Assembly: GCA_964057225.1 (NCBI GenBank)
Contig: OZ059900.1
Location: 23,079,638 to 23,143,637, forward strand
Direction: 5' to 3'
Length of the DNA stretch: 64,000 nucleotides
Origin: Auanema rhodensis
Lineage: Eukaryota > Nematoda > Chromadorea > Rhabditida > Rhabditidae
Part shown: positions 39,201 to 51,987 of the stretch, in pieces
Numbering within the stretch: the first letter of the stretch is position 1
Layout of the letters: the number at the start of each line of letters is the position of its first letter
Notes under the pieces: model-generated
What the model was told of the DNA's origin: nothing
The model's database searches: none
What the model saw: the letters and a program-made list of their open reading frames with translations, nothing else
Position numbers and translations under genes: made by a program

Positions 39201-42200
39201 TCATATGAACAAAAATCGATTTAATCAATATTAGCCATAAGGGGCGTGCCCTCAGAATATGCTAATTTCCTTAATTTTCTAACCCTTGTTTTTTTGTCGT
39301 GAAAGTGGAACTAGACGTTGTACAAACAATTTTGAGCTAGGTTTCATTGACATTGCATGAGTTTGAACACATGAAATCGTAAGTCAAAACCTTGTTTACA
39401 GCGAAATTTCCAAAAACTGGTTTTCCAGCATAATAAAATATTTCTCATGGGAAATACTGTGTTTTTGTATTTTTCTAGTGTTCAGCATGTAAAATGCTTC
39501 ATTTTAGTATGTAACACGCTGAAATTCGTTGCATTTGACGACTCATATGAACAAAAATCGATTTAATCAATATTAGCCATAAGGGGCGTGCCCTCAGAAT
39601 ATGCTAATTTCCTTAATTTTCTAACCCCTGTTTTTTTGTCGTGAAAGTGGAACTAGACGTTGTACGAACAATTTTGAGCTAGGTTTCATTGACATTGCAT
39701 GAGTTTGAACACATGAAATCGTAAGTCAAAACCTTGTTTACAGCGAAATTTCCAAAAACTGGTTTTCCAGCATAATAAAATATTTCTCATGGGAAATACT
39801 GTGTTTTTGTATTTTTCTAGTGTTCAGCATGTAAAATGCTTCATTTTAGTATGTAACACGCTGAAATTCGTTGCATTTGACGACTCATATGAACAAAAAT
39901 CGATTTAATCAATATTAGCCATAAGGGGCGTGCTCTCAGAATATGCTAATTTCCTTAATTTTCTAACCCTTGTTTTTTTGTCGTAAAAGTGGAACTAGAC
40001 GTTGTACGAACAATTTTGAGCTAGGTTTCATTGACATTGCATGAGTTTGAACACATGAAATCGTAAGTCAAAACCTTGTTTACAGCGAAATTTCCAAAAA
40101 CTGGTTTTCCAGCATAATAAAATATTTCTCATGGGAAATACTGTGTTTTTGTATTTTTCTAGTGTTCAGCATGTAAAATGCTTCATTTTAGTATGTAACA
40201 CGCTGAAATTCGTTGCATTTGACGACTCATATGAACAAAAATCGATTTAATCAATATTAGCCATAAGGGGCGTGCCCTCAGAATATGCTAATTTCCTTAA
40301 TTTTCTAACCCCTGTTTTTTTGTCGTGAAAGTGGAACTAGACGTTGTACAAATAATTTTGAGCTAGGTTTCATTGACATTGCATGAGTTTGAACAAATGA
40401 AATCGTAAGTCAAAACCTTGTTTACAGCGAAATTTCCAAAAACTGGTTTTCCAGCATAATAAAATATTTCTCATGGGAAATACTGTGTTTTTGTATTTTT
40501 CTAGTGTTCAGCATGTAAAATGCTTCATTTTAGTATGTAACACGCTGAAATTCGTTGCATTTGACGACTCATATGAACAAAAATCGATTTAATCAATATT
40601 AGCCATAAGGGGCGTGCCCTCAGAATATGCTAATTTCCTTAATTTTCTAACCCCTGTTTTTTTGTCTTGAAAGTGGAACTAGACGTTGTACGAACAACTT
40701 TGAGCTAGGTTACATTGACATTGCATGAGTTTGAACACATGAAATCGTAAGTCAAAACCTTGTTTACAGCGAAATTTCCAAAAACTGGTTTTCCAGCATA
40801 ATAAAATATTTCTCATGGGAAATACTGTGTTTTTGTATTTTTCTAGTGTTCAGCATGTAAAATGCTTCATTTTAGTATGTAACACGCTGAAATTCGTTGC
40901 ATTTGACGACTCATATGAACAAAAATCGATTTAATCAATATTAGCCATAAGGGGCGTGCCCTCAGAATATGCTAATTTCCTTAATTTTCTAACCCTTGTT
41001 TTTTTGTCGTGAAAGTGGAACTAGACGTTGTACGAACAATTTTGAGCTAGGTTTCATTGACATTGCATGAGTTTGAACACATGAAATCGTAAGTCAAAAC
41101 CTTGTTTACAGCGAAATTTCCAAAAACTGGTTTTCCAGCATAATAAAATATTTCTCATGGGAAATACTGTGTTTTTTATTTTTCTAGTGTTCAGCATGTA
41201 AAATGCTTCATTTTAGTATGTAACACGCTGAAATTCGTTGCATTTGACGACTCATATGAACAAAAATCGATTTAATCAATATTAGCCATAAGGGGCGTGC
41301 CCTCAGAATATGCTAATTTCCTTAATTTTCTAACCCCTGTTTTTTTGTCGTGAAAGTGGAACTAGACGTTGTACAAATAATTTTGAGCTAGGTTTCATTG
41401 ACATTGCATGAGTTTGAACAAATGAAATCGTAAGTCAAAACCTTGTTTACAGCGAAATTTCCAAAAACTGGTTTTCCAGCATAATAAAATATTTCTCATG
41501 GGAAATACTGTGTTTTTGTATTTTTCTAGTGTTCAGCATGTAAAATGCTTCATTTTAGTATGTAACACGCTGAAATTCGTTGCATTTGACGACTCATATG
41601 AACAAAAATCGATTTAATCAATATTAGCCATAAGGGGCGTGCCCTCAGAATATGCTAATTTCCTTAATTTTCTAACCCCTGTTTTTTTGTCTTGAAAGTG
41701 GAACTAGACGTTGTACGAACAATTTTGAGCTAGGTTACATTGACATTGCATGAGTTTGAACACATGAAATCGTAAGTCAAAACCTTGTTACAGCGAAATT
41801 TCCAAAAACTGGTTTTCCAGCATAATAAAATATTTCTCATGGGAAATACTGTGTTTTTGTATTTTTCTAGTGTTCAGCATGTAAAATGCTTCATTTTAGT
41901 ATGTAACACGCTGAAATTCGTTGCATTTGACGACTCATATGAACAAAAATCGATTTAATCAATATTAGCCATAAGGGGCGTGCCCTCAGAATATGCTAAT
42001 TTCCTTAATTTTCTAACCCCTGTTTTTTTGTCGTGAAAGTGGAACTAGACGTTGTACGAACAATTTTGAGCTAGGTTTCATTGACATTGCATGAGTTTGA
42101 ACACATGAAATCGTAAGTCAAAACCTTGTTTACAGCGAAATTTCCAAAAACTGGTTTTCCAGCATAATAAAATATTTCTCATGGGAAATACTGTGTTTTT

Positions 42201-43094
42201 GTATTTTTCTAGTGTTCAGCATGTGAAATGCTTCATTTTAGTATGTAACACGCTGAAATTCGTTGCATTTGACGACTCATATGAACAAAAATCGATTTAA
42301 TCAATATTAGCCATAAGGGGCGTGCCCTCAGAATATGCTAATTTCCTTAATTTTCTAACCCCTGTTTTTTTGTCGTGAAAGTGGAACTAGACGTTGTACG
42401 AACAATTTTGAGCTAGGTTTCATTGACATTGCATGAGCTTGAACACATGAAATCGTAAGTCAAAACCTTGTTTACAGCGAAATTTCCAAAAACTGGTTTT
42501 CCAGCATAATAAAATATTTCTCATGGGAAATACTGTGTTTTTGTATTTTTCTAGTGTTCAGCATGTAAAATGCTTCATTTTAGTATGTAACACGCTGAAA
42601 TTCCTTGCATTTGACGACTCATATGAACAAAAATCGATTTAATCAATATTAGCCATAAGGGGCGTGCCCTCAGAATATGCTAATTTCCTTAATTTTCTAA
42701 CCCTTGTTTTTTTGTCGTGAAAGTGGAACTAGACGTTGTACAAACAATTTTGAGCTAGGTTTCATTGACATTGCATGAGTTTGAACACATGAAATCGTAA
42801 GTCAAAACCTTGTTTACAGCGAAATTTCCAAAAACTGGTTTTCCAGCATAATAAAATATTTCTCATGGGAAATACTGTGTTTTTGTATTTTTCTAGTGTT
42901 CAGCATGTAAAATGCTTCATTTTAGTATGTAACACGCTGAAATTCGTTGCATTTGACGACTCATATGAACAAAAATCGATTTAATCAATATTAGCCATAA
43001 GGGGCGTGCCCTCAGAATATGCTAATTTCCTTAATTTTCTAACCCCTGTTTTTTTGTCGTGAAAGTGGAACTAGACGTTGTACGAACAATTTTG
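36259..43094 (+). repeat. Satellite B, ten-monomer higher-order repeat, two tandem copies (period 3418 bp)
   Basis: Copy one is 36259-39676 and copy two is 39677-43094. Ten monomers in the same order carry matching rare variants: gtgctctcag (36512 and 39930), tttgaacaaatg, ggttacattgac, a 1-bp loss in gtgttttttattt (37751 and 41169), a 1-bp loss in cttgttacagc (38367 and 41785), tgagcttgaac and attccttgc. The two 1-bp losses explain 3418 instead of 3420. I noticed a single difference, gcatgtgaaatg near 42221. This is the longest clear duplication in the array. It contains an inner repeat of about 1025 bp (36943-37967 against 37968-38992). Confidence 0.94.
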
Positions 43095-45488
43095 AGCTAG
43101 GTTTCATTGACATTGCATGAGTTTGAACACATGAAATCGTAAGTCAAAACCTTGTTTACAGCGAAATTTCCAAAAACTGGTTTTCCAGCATAATAAAATA
43201 TTTCTCATGGGAAATACTGTGTTTTTGTATTTTTCTAGTGTTCAGCATGTAAAATGCTTCATTTTAGTATGTAACACGCTGAAATTCGTTGCATTTGACG
43301 ACTCATATGAACAAAAATCGATTTAATCAATATTAGCCATAAGGGGCGTGCCCTCAGAATATGCTAATTTCCTTAATTTTCTAACCCCTGTTTTTTTGTC
43401 GTGAAAGTGGAACTAGACGTTGTACGAACAATTTTGAGCTAGGTTTCATTGACATTGCATGAGCTTGAACACATGAAATCGTAAGTCAAAACCTTGTTTA
43501 CAGCGAAATTTCCAAAAACTGGTTTTCCAGCATAATAAAATATTTCTCATGGGAAATACTGTGTTTTTGTATTTTTCTAGTGTTCAGCATGTAAAATGCT
43601 TCATTTTAGTATGTAACACGCTGAAATTCCTTGCATTTGACGACTCATATGAACAAAAATCGATTTAATCAATATTAGCCATAAGGGGCGTGCCCTCAGA
43701 ATATGCTAATTTCCTTAATTTTCTAACCCTTGTTTTTTTGTCGTGAAAGTGGAACTAGACGTTGTACAAACAATTTTGAGCTAGGTTTCATTGACATTGC
43801 ATGAGTTTGAACACATGAAATCGTAAGTCAAAACCTTGTTTACAGCGAAATTTCCAAAAACTGGTTTTCCAGCATAATAAAATATTTCTCATGGGAAATA
43901 CTGTGTTTTTGTATTTTTCTAGTGTTCAGCATGTAAAATGCTTCATTTTAGTATGTAACACGCTGAAATTCGTTGCATTTGACGACTCATATGAACAAAA
44001 ATCGATTTAATCAATATTAGCCATAAGGGGCGTGCCCTCAGAATATGCTAATTTCCTTAATTTTCTAACCCCTGTTTTTTTGTCGTGAAAGTGGAACTAG
44101 ACGTTGTACGAACAATTTTGAGCTAGGTTTCATTGACATTGCATGAGTTTGAACACATGAAATCGTAAGTCAAAACCTTGTTTACAGCGAAATTTCCAAA
44201 AACTGGTTTTCCAGCATAATAAAATATTTCTCATGGGAAATACTGTGTTTTTGTATTTTTCTAGTGTTCAGCATGTAAAATGCTTCATTTTAGTATGTAA
44301 CACGCTGAAATTCGTTGCATTTGACGACTCATATGAACAAAAATCGATTTAATCAATATTAGCCATAAGGGGCGTGCCCTCAGAATATGCTAATTTCCTT
44401 AATTTTCTAACCCCTGTTTTTTTGTCGTGAAAGTGGAACTAGACGTTGTACGAACAATTTTGAGCTAGGTTTCATTGACATTGCATGAGCTTGAACACAT
44501 GAAATCGTAAGTCAAAACCTTGTTTACAGCGAAATTTCCAAAAACTGGTTTTCCAGCATAATAAAATATTTCTCATGGGAAATACTGTGTTTTTGTATTT
44601 TTCTAGTGTTCAGCATGTAAAATGCTTCATTTTAGTATGTAACACGCTGAAATTCCTTGCATTTGACGACTCATATGAACAAAAATCGATTTAATCAATA
44701 TTAGCCATAAGGGGCGTGCCCTCAGAATATGCTAATTTCCTTAATTTTCTAACCCTTGTTTTTTTGTCGTGAAAGTGGAACTAGACGTTGTACAAACATT
44801 TTTGAGCTAGGTTTCATTGACATTGCATGAGTTTGAACACATGAAATCGTAAGTCAAAACCTTGTTTACAGCGAAATTTCCAAAAACTGGTTTTCCAGCA
44901 TAATAAAATATTTCTCATGAGAAATACTGTGTTTTTGTATTTTTCTAGTGTTCAGCATGTAAAATGCTTCATTTTAGTATGTAACACGCTGAAATTCGTT
45001 GCATTTGACGACTCATATGAACAAAAATCGATTTAATCAATATTAGCCATAAGGGGCGTGCCCTCAGAATATGCTAATTTCCTTAATTTTCTAACCCCTG
45101 TTTTTTTGTCGTGAAAGTGGAACTAGACGTTGTACGAACAATTTTGAGCTAGGTTTCATTGACATTGCATGAGTTTGAACACATGAAATCGTAAGTCAAA
45201 ACCTTGTTTACAGCGAAATTTCCAAAAACTGGTTTTCCAGCATGATAAAATATTTCTCATGGGAAATACTGTGTTTTTGTATTTTTCTAGTGTTCAGCAT
45301 GTAAAATGCTTCATTTTAGTATGTAACACGCTAAAATTCGTTACATTTGACGACTCATATGAACAAAAATCGATTTAATCAATATTAGCCCTAAGGGGCG
45401 TGCCCTCAGAATATGCTAATTTCCTTAATTTTCTAGCCCCTGTTTTTTTGTCGTGAAAGTGGAACTAGACGTTGTACGAACAATTTTG
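42411..45488 (+). repeat. Satellite B, three-monomer higher-order repeat (period 1026 bp), three copies
   Basis: Copies start at 42411, 43437 and 44463. Each begins with a tgagcttgaac/attccttgc monomer, followed by a gtacaaacaa monomer and a plain one. The first copy overlaps the end of the ten-monomer block. The third copy is diverged: gtacaaacattttt, catgagaaat, gcatgataaaat, cgctaaaattcgttacatt, gccctaagg and ctagcccc. The order suggests local triplet expansion after the ten-monomer duplication, because no triplet run is found at the matching site in copy one. Confidence 0.9.
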
Positions 45489-47199
45489 AGCTAGGTTTCA
45501 TTGACATTGCATGAGTTTGAACACATGAAATCGTAAGTCAAAACCTTGTTTACAGCGAAATTTCCAAAAACTGGTTTTCCAGCATAATAAAATATTTCTC
45601 ATGGGAAATACTGTGTTTTTGTATTCTTCTAGTGTTCAGCATGTAAAATGTTTTATTTTAGTATGTAACACGCTGAAATTCGTTGCATTTGACGACTCAT
45701 ATGAACAAAAATCGATTTAATCAATATTAGCCATAAGGGGCGTGCCCTCAGAATATGCTAATTTCCTTAATTTTCTAACCCCTGTTTTTTTGTCGTGAAA
45801 GTGGAACTAGACGTTGTACGAACAATTTTGAGCTAGGTTTCATTGACATTGCATGAGCTTGAACACATGAAATCGTAAGTCAAAACCTTGTTTACAGCGA
45901 AATTTCCAAAAACTGGTTTTCCAGCATAATAAAATATTTCTCATGGGAAATACTGTGTTTTTGTATTTTTCTAGTGTTCAGCATGTAAAATGCTTCATTT
46001 TAGTATGTAACACGCTGAAATTCGTTGCATTTGACGACTCATATGAACAAAAATCGATTTAATCAATATTAGCCATAAGGGGCGTGCCCTCAGAATATGC
46101 TAATTTCCTTAATTTTCTAACCCTTGTTTTTTTGTCGTGAAAGTGGAACTAGACGTTGTACGAACAATTTTGAGCTAGGTTTCATTGACATTGCATGAGT
46201 TTGAACACATGAAATCGTAAGTCAAAACCTTGTTTACAGCGAAATTTCCAAAAACTGGTTTTCCAGCATAATAAAATATTTCTCATGGGAAATACTGTGT
46301 TTTTGTATTTTTCTAGTGTTCAGCATGTAAAATGCTTCATTTTAGTATGTAACACGCTGAAATTCGTTGCATTTGACGACTCATATGAACAAAAAATCGA
46401 TTTAATCAATATTAGCCATAAGGGGCGTGCCCTCAGAATATGCTAATTTCCTTAATTTTCTAACCCCTGTTTTTTTGTCGTGAAAGTGGAACTAGACGTT
46501 GTACAAACAATTTTGAGCTAGGTTTCATTGACATTGCATGAGTTTGAACACATGAAATCGTAAGTCAAAACCTTGTTTACAGCGAAATTTCCAAAAACTG
46601 GTTTTCCAGCATAATAAAATATTTCTCATGAGAAATACTGTGTTTTTGTATTTTTCTAGTGTTCAGCATGTAAAATGCTTCATTTTAGTATGTAACACGC
46701 TGAAATTCGTTGCATTTGACGACTCATATGAACAAAAATCGATTTAATCAATATTAGCCATAAGGGGCGTGCCCTCAGAATATGCTAATTTCCTTAATTT
46801 TCTAACCCCTGTTTTTTTGTCGTGAAAGTGGAACTAGACGTTGTACAAACAATTTTGAGCTAGGTTTCATTGACATTGCATGAGTTTGAACACATGAAAT
46901 CGTAAGTCAAAACCTTGTTTACAGCGAAATTTCCAAAAACTGGTTTTCCAGCATGATAAAATATTTCTCATGGGAAATACTGTGTTTTTGTATTTTTCTA
47001 GTGTTCAGCATGTGAAATGCTTCATTTTAGTATGTAACACGCTGAAATTCGTTGCATTTGACGACTCATATGAACAAAAATCGATTTAATCAATATTAGC
47101 CATAAGGGGCGTGCCCTCAGAATATGCTAATTTCCTTAATTTTCTAACCCCTGTTTTTTTGTCGTGAAAGTGGAACTAGACGTTGTACGAACAATTTTG
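45489..47199 (+). repeat. Satellite B, five monomers with mixed variants
   Basis: Units at 45489 (tattcttctag, atgttttatttt), 45831 (tgagcttgaac but attcgttgc, so one linked pair of markers is split), 46173 (343 bp, extra A in gaacaaaaaatcg), 46516 (catgagaaat) and 46858 (gcatgataaaat, gcatgtgaaatg). Split marker combinations point to recombination or gene conversion within monomers. Confidence 0.8.
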
Positions 47200-49935
47200 A
47201 GCTAGGTTTCATTGACATTGCATGAGTTTGAACACATAAAATCGTAAGTCAAAACCTTGTTTACAGCGAAATTTCCAAAAACTGGTTTTCCAGCATAATA
47301 AAATATTTCTCATGGGAAATACTGTGTTTTTGTATTTTTCTAGTGTTCAGCATGTAAAATGCTTCATTTTAGTATGTAACACGCTGAAATTCGTTGCATT
47401 TGACGACTCATATGAACAAAAATCGATTTAATCAATATTAGCCATAAGGGGCGTGCCCTCAGAATATGCTAATTTCCTTAATTTTCTAACCCCTGTTTTT
47501 TCGTCGTGAAAGTGGAACTAGACGTTGTACGAACAATTTTGAGCTAGGTTTCATTGACATTGCATGAGTTTGAACACATGAAATCGTAAGTCAAAACCTT
47601 GTTTACAGCGAAATTTCCAAAAACTGGTTTTCCAGCATAATAAAATATTTCTCATGGGAAATACTGTGTTTTTGTATTTTTCTAGTGTTCAGCATGTAAA
47701 ATGCTTCATTTTAGTATGTAACACGCTGAAATTCGTTGCATTTGACGACTCATATGAACAAAAATCGATTTAATCAATATTAGCCATAAGGGGCGTGCCC
47801 TCAGAATATGCTAATTTCCTTAATTTTCTAACCCCTGTTTTTTTGTCGTGAAAGTGGAACTAGACGTTGTACGAACAATTTTGAGCTAGGTTACATTGAC
47901 ATTGCATGAGTTTGAACACATGAAATCGTAAGTCAAAACCTTGTTTACAGCGAAATTTCCAAAAACTGGTTTTCCAGCATAATAAAATATTTTTCATGGG
48001 AAATACTGTGTTTTTGTATTTTTCTAGTGTTCAGCATGTAAAATGCTTCATTTTAGTATGTAACACGCTGAAATTCGTTGCATTTGACGACTCATATGAA
48101 CAAAAATCGATTTAATCAATATTAGCCATAAGGGGCGTGCCCTCAGAATATGCTAATTTCCTTAATTTTCTAACCCTTGTTTTTTTGTCGTGAAACTGGA
48201 ACTAGACGTTGTACAAACAATTTTGAGCTAGGTTTCATTGACATTGCATGAGTTTGAACACATAAAATCGTAAGTCAAAACCTTGTTTACAGCGAAATTT
48301 CCAAAAACTGGTTTTCCAGCATAATAAAATATTTCTCATGGGAAATACTGTGTTTTTGTATTTTTCTAGTGTTCAGCATGTAAAATGCTTCATTTTAGTA
48401 TGTAACACGCTGAAATTCGTTGCATTTGACGACTCATATGAACAAAAATCGATTTAATCAATATTAGCCATAAGGGGCGTGCCCTCAGAATATGCTAATT
48501 TCCTTAATTTTCTAACCCTTGTTTTTTTGTCGTGAAACTGGAACTAGACGTTGTACAAACAATTTTGAGCTAGGTTTCATTGACATTGCATGAGTTTGAA
48601 CACATGAAATCGTAAGTCAAAACCTTGTTTACAGCGAAATTTCCAAAAACTGGTTTTCCAGCATAATAAAATATTTCTCATGGGAAATACTGTGTTTTTG
48701 TATTTTTCTAGTGTTCAGCATGTAAAATGCTTCATTTTAGTATGTAACACGCTGAAATTCGTTGCATTTGACGACTCATATGAACAAAAATCGATTTAAT
48801 CAATATTAGCCATAAGGGGCGTGCCCTCAGAATATGCTAATTTCCTTAATTTTCTAACCCCTGTTTTTTCGTCGTGAAAGTGGAACTAGACGTTGTACGA
48901 ACAATTTTGAGCTAGGTTTCATTGACATTGCATGAGTTTGAACACATGAAATCGTAAGTCAAAACCTTGTTTACAGCGAAATTTCCAAAAACTGGTTTTC
49001 CAGCATAATAAAATATTTCTCATGGGAAATACTGTGTTTTTGTATTTTTCTAGTGTTCAGCATGTAAAATGCTTCATTTTAGTATGTAACACGCTGAAAT
49101 TCGTTGCATTTGACGACTCATATGAACAAAAATCGATTTAATCAATATTAGCCATAAGGGGCGTGCCCTCAGAATATGCTAATTTCCTTAATTTTCTAAC
49201 CCCTGTTTTTTTGTCGTGAAAGTGGAACTAGACGTTGTACGAACAATTTTGAGCTAGGTTACATTGACATTGCATGAGTTTGAACACATGAAATCGTAAG
49301 TCAAAACCTTGTTTACAGCGAAATTTCCAAAAACTGGTTTTCCAGCATAATAAAATATTTTTCATGGGAAATACTGTGTTTTTGTATTTTTCTAGTGTTC
49401 AGCATGTAAAATGCTTCATTTTAGTATGTAACACGCTGAAATTCGTTGCATTTGACGACTCATATGAACAAAAATCGATTTAATCAATATTAGCCATAAG
49501 GGGCGTGCCCTCAGAATATGCTAATTTCCTTAATTTTCTAACCCTTGTTTTTTTGTCGTGAAACTGGAACTAGACGTTGTACAAACAATTTTGAGCTAGG
49601 TTTCATTGACATTGCATGAGTTTGAACACATGAAATCGTAAGTCAAAACCTTGTTTACAGCGAAATTTCCAAAAACTGGTTTTCCAGCATAATAAAATAT
49701 TTCTCATGGGAAATACTGTGTTTTTGTATTTTTCTAGTGTTCAGCATGTAAAATGCTTCATTTTAGTATGTAACACGCTGAAATTCGTTGCATTTGACGA
49801 CTCATATGAACAAAAATCGATTTAATCAATATTAGCCATAAGGGGCGTGCCCTCAGAATATGCTAATTTCCTTAATTTTCTAACCCCTGTTTTTTTGTCG
49901 TGAAAGTGGAACTAGACGTTGTACGAACAATTTTG
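47200..49935 (+). repeat. Satellite B, four-monomer higher-order repeat (period 1368 bp), two copies
   Basis: Copies start at 47200 and 48568. Shared markers 1368 bp apart are gttttttcgtcg (near 47495 and 48863), ggttacattgac with atttttcatggg (47884 and 49252 units), and gtgaaactgg. The variant acataaaatcg occurs in the units at 47200 and 48226 but not at 48568, so one monomer is chimeric and the two copies are not exact. Confidence 0.86.
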
Positions 49936-51987
49936 AGCTAGGTTTCATTGACATTGCATGAGTTTGAACACATGAAATCGTAAGTCAAAACCTTGTTTAC
50001 AGCGAAATTTCCAAAAACTGGTTTTCCAGCATAATAAAATATTTCTCATGGGAAATACTGTGTTTTTGTATTTTTCTAGTGTTCAGCATGTAAAATGCTT
50101 CATTTTAGTATGTAACACGCTAAAATTCGTTGCATTTGACGACTCATATGAACAAAAATCGATTTAATCAATATTAGCCATAAGGGGCGTGCCCTCAGAA
50201 TATGCTAATTTCCTTAATTTTCTAACCCCTGTTTTTTTGTCGTGAAAGTGGAACTAGACGTTGTACGAACAATTTTGAGCTAGGTTTCATTGACATTGCA
50301 TGAGTTTGAACATATGAAATCGTAAGTCAAAACCTTGTTTACAGCGAAATTTCCAAAAACTGGTTTTCCAGCATAATAAAATATTTCTTATGGGAAATAC
50401 TGTGTTTTTGTATTTTTCTAGTGTTCAGCATGTAAAATGCTTCATTTTAGTATGTAACACGCTGAAATTCGTTGCATTTGACGACTCATATGAACAAAAA
50501 TCGATTTAATCAATATTAGCCATAAGGGGCGTGCCCTCAGAATATGCTAATTTCCTTAATTTTCTAACCCCTGTTTTTTTGTCGTGAAAGTGGAATTAGA
50601 CGTTGTAGGAACAATTTTGAGCTAGGTTTCATTGACATTGCATGAGCTTGAACACATGAAATCGTAAGTCAAAACCTTGTTTACAGCGAAATTTCCAAAA
50701 ACTGGTTTTCCAGCATAATAAAATATTTCTCATGGGAAATACTGTGTTTTTGTATTTTTCTAGTGTTCAGCATGTAAAATACTTCATTTTAGTATGTAAC
50801 ACGCTGAAATTCGTTGCATTTGACGACTCATATGAACAAAAATCGATTTAATCAATATTAGCCATAAGGGGCGTGCCCTCAGAATATGCTAATTTCCTAA
50901 ATTTTCTAACCCCTGTTTTTTTGTCGTGAAAGTGGAACTAGACGTTGTACGAACAATTTTGAGCTAGGTTTCATTGACATTGCATGAGTTTGAACACATG
51001 AAATCGTAAGTCAAAACCTTGTTTACAGCGAAATTTCCAAAAACTGGTTTTCCAGCATAATAAAATATTTCTCATGGGAAAAACTGTGTTTTTGTATTTT
51101 TCTAGTGTTCAGCTTGTGAAATGCTTCATTTTAGTATGTAACACGCTGAAATTTGTTGCATTTGACGACTCATATGAACAAAAATCGATTTAATCAATAT
51201 TAGCCATAAGGGGCGTGCCCTCAGAATATGCTAATTTCCTTAATTTTCTAACCCCTGTTTTTTTGTCGTGAAAGTGGAACTAGACGTTGTACGAACAATT
51301 TTGAGCTAGGTTTCATTGACATTGCATGAGTTTGAACACATGAAATCGTAAGTCAAAACCTTGTTTACAGCGAAATTTCCAAAAACTGGTTTTCCAGCAT
51401 AATAAAATATTTCTCATGGGAAATACTGTGTTTTTGTATTTTTCTAGTGTTCAGCATGTAAAATACTTCATTTTAGTATGTAACACGCTGAAATTCGTTG
51501 CATTTGACGACTCATATGAACAAAAATCGATTTAATCAATATTAGCCATAAGGGGCGTGCCCTCAGAATATGCTAATTTCCTAAATTTTCTAACCCCTGT
51601 TTTTTTGTCGTGAAAGTGGAACTAGACGTTGTACGAACAATTTTGAGCTAGGTTTCATTGACATTGCATGAGTTTGAACACATGAAATCGTAAGTCAAAA
51701 CCTTGTTTACAGCGAAATTTCCAAAAACTGGTTTTCCAGCATAATAAAATATTTCTCATGGGAAAAACTGTGTTTTTGTATTTTTCTAGTGTTCAGCTTG
51801 TAAAATGCTTCATTTTAGTATGTAACACGCTGAAATTTGTTGCATTTGACGACTCATATGAACAAAAATCGATTTAATCAATATTAGCCATAAGGGGCGT
51901 GCCCTCAGAATATGCTAATTTCCTTAATTTTCTAACCCCTGTTTTTTTGTCGTGAAAGTGGAACTAGACGTTGTACGAACAATTTTG
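49936..51987 (+). repeat. Satellite B, start of the divergent right flank, with a two-monomer repeat
   Basis: Units at 49936 (cgctaaaattc), 50278 (acatatgaaa, tcttatggg, ggaattagacgttgtagg), 50620, 50962, 51304 and 51646. The pair gtaaaatacttc/ttcctaaattt then gggaaaaactg/cagcttgt/gaaatttgttgc occurs at 50620-51303 and again 684 bp later at 51304-51987. Copies differ at tgagcttgaac (first only) and at cttgtgaaatg/cttgtaaaatg. From here to the window end, variant classes unseen in 12-50 kb predominate. Confidence 0.88.
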
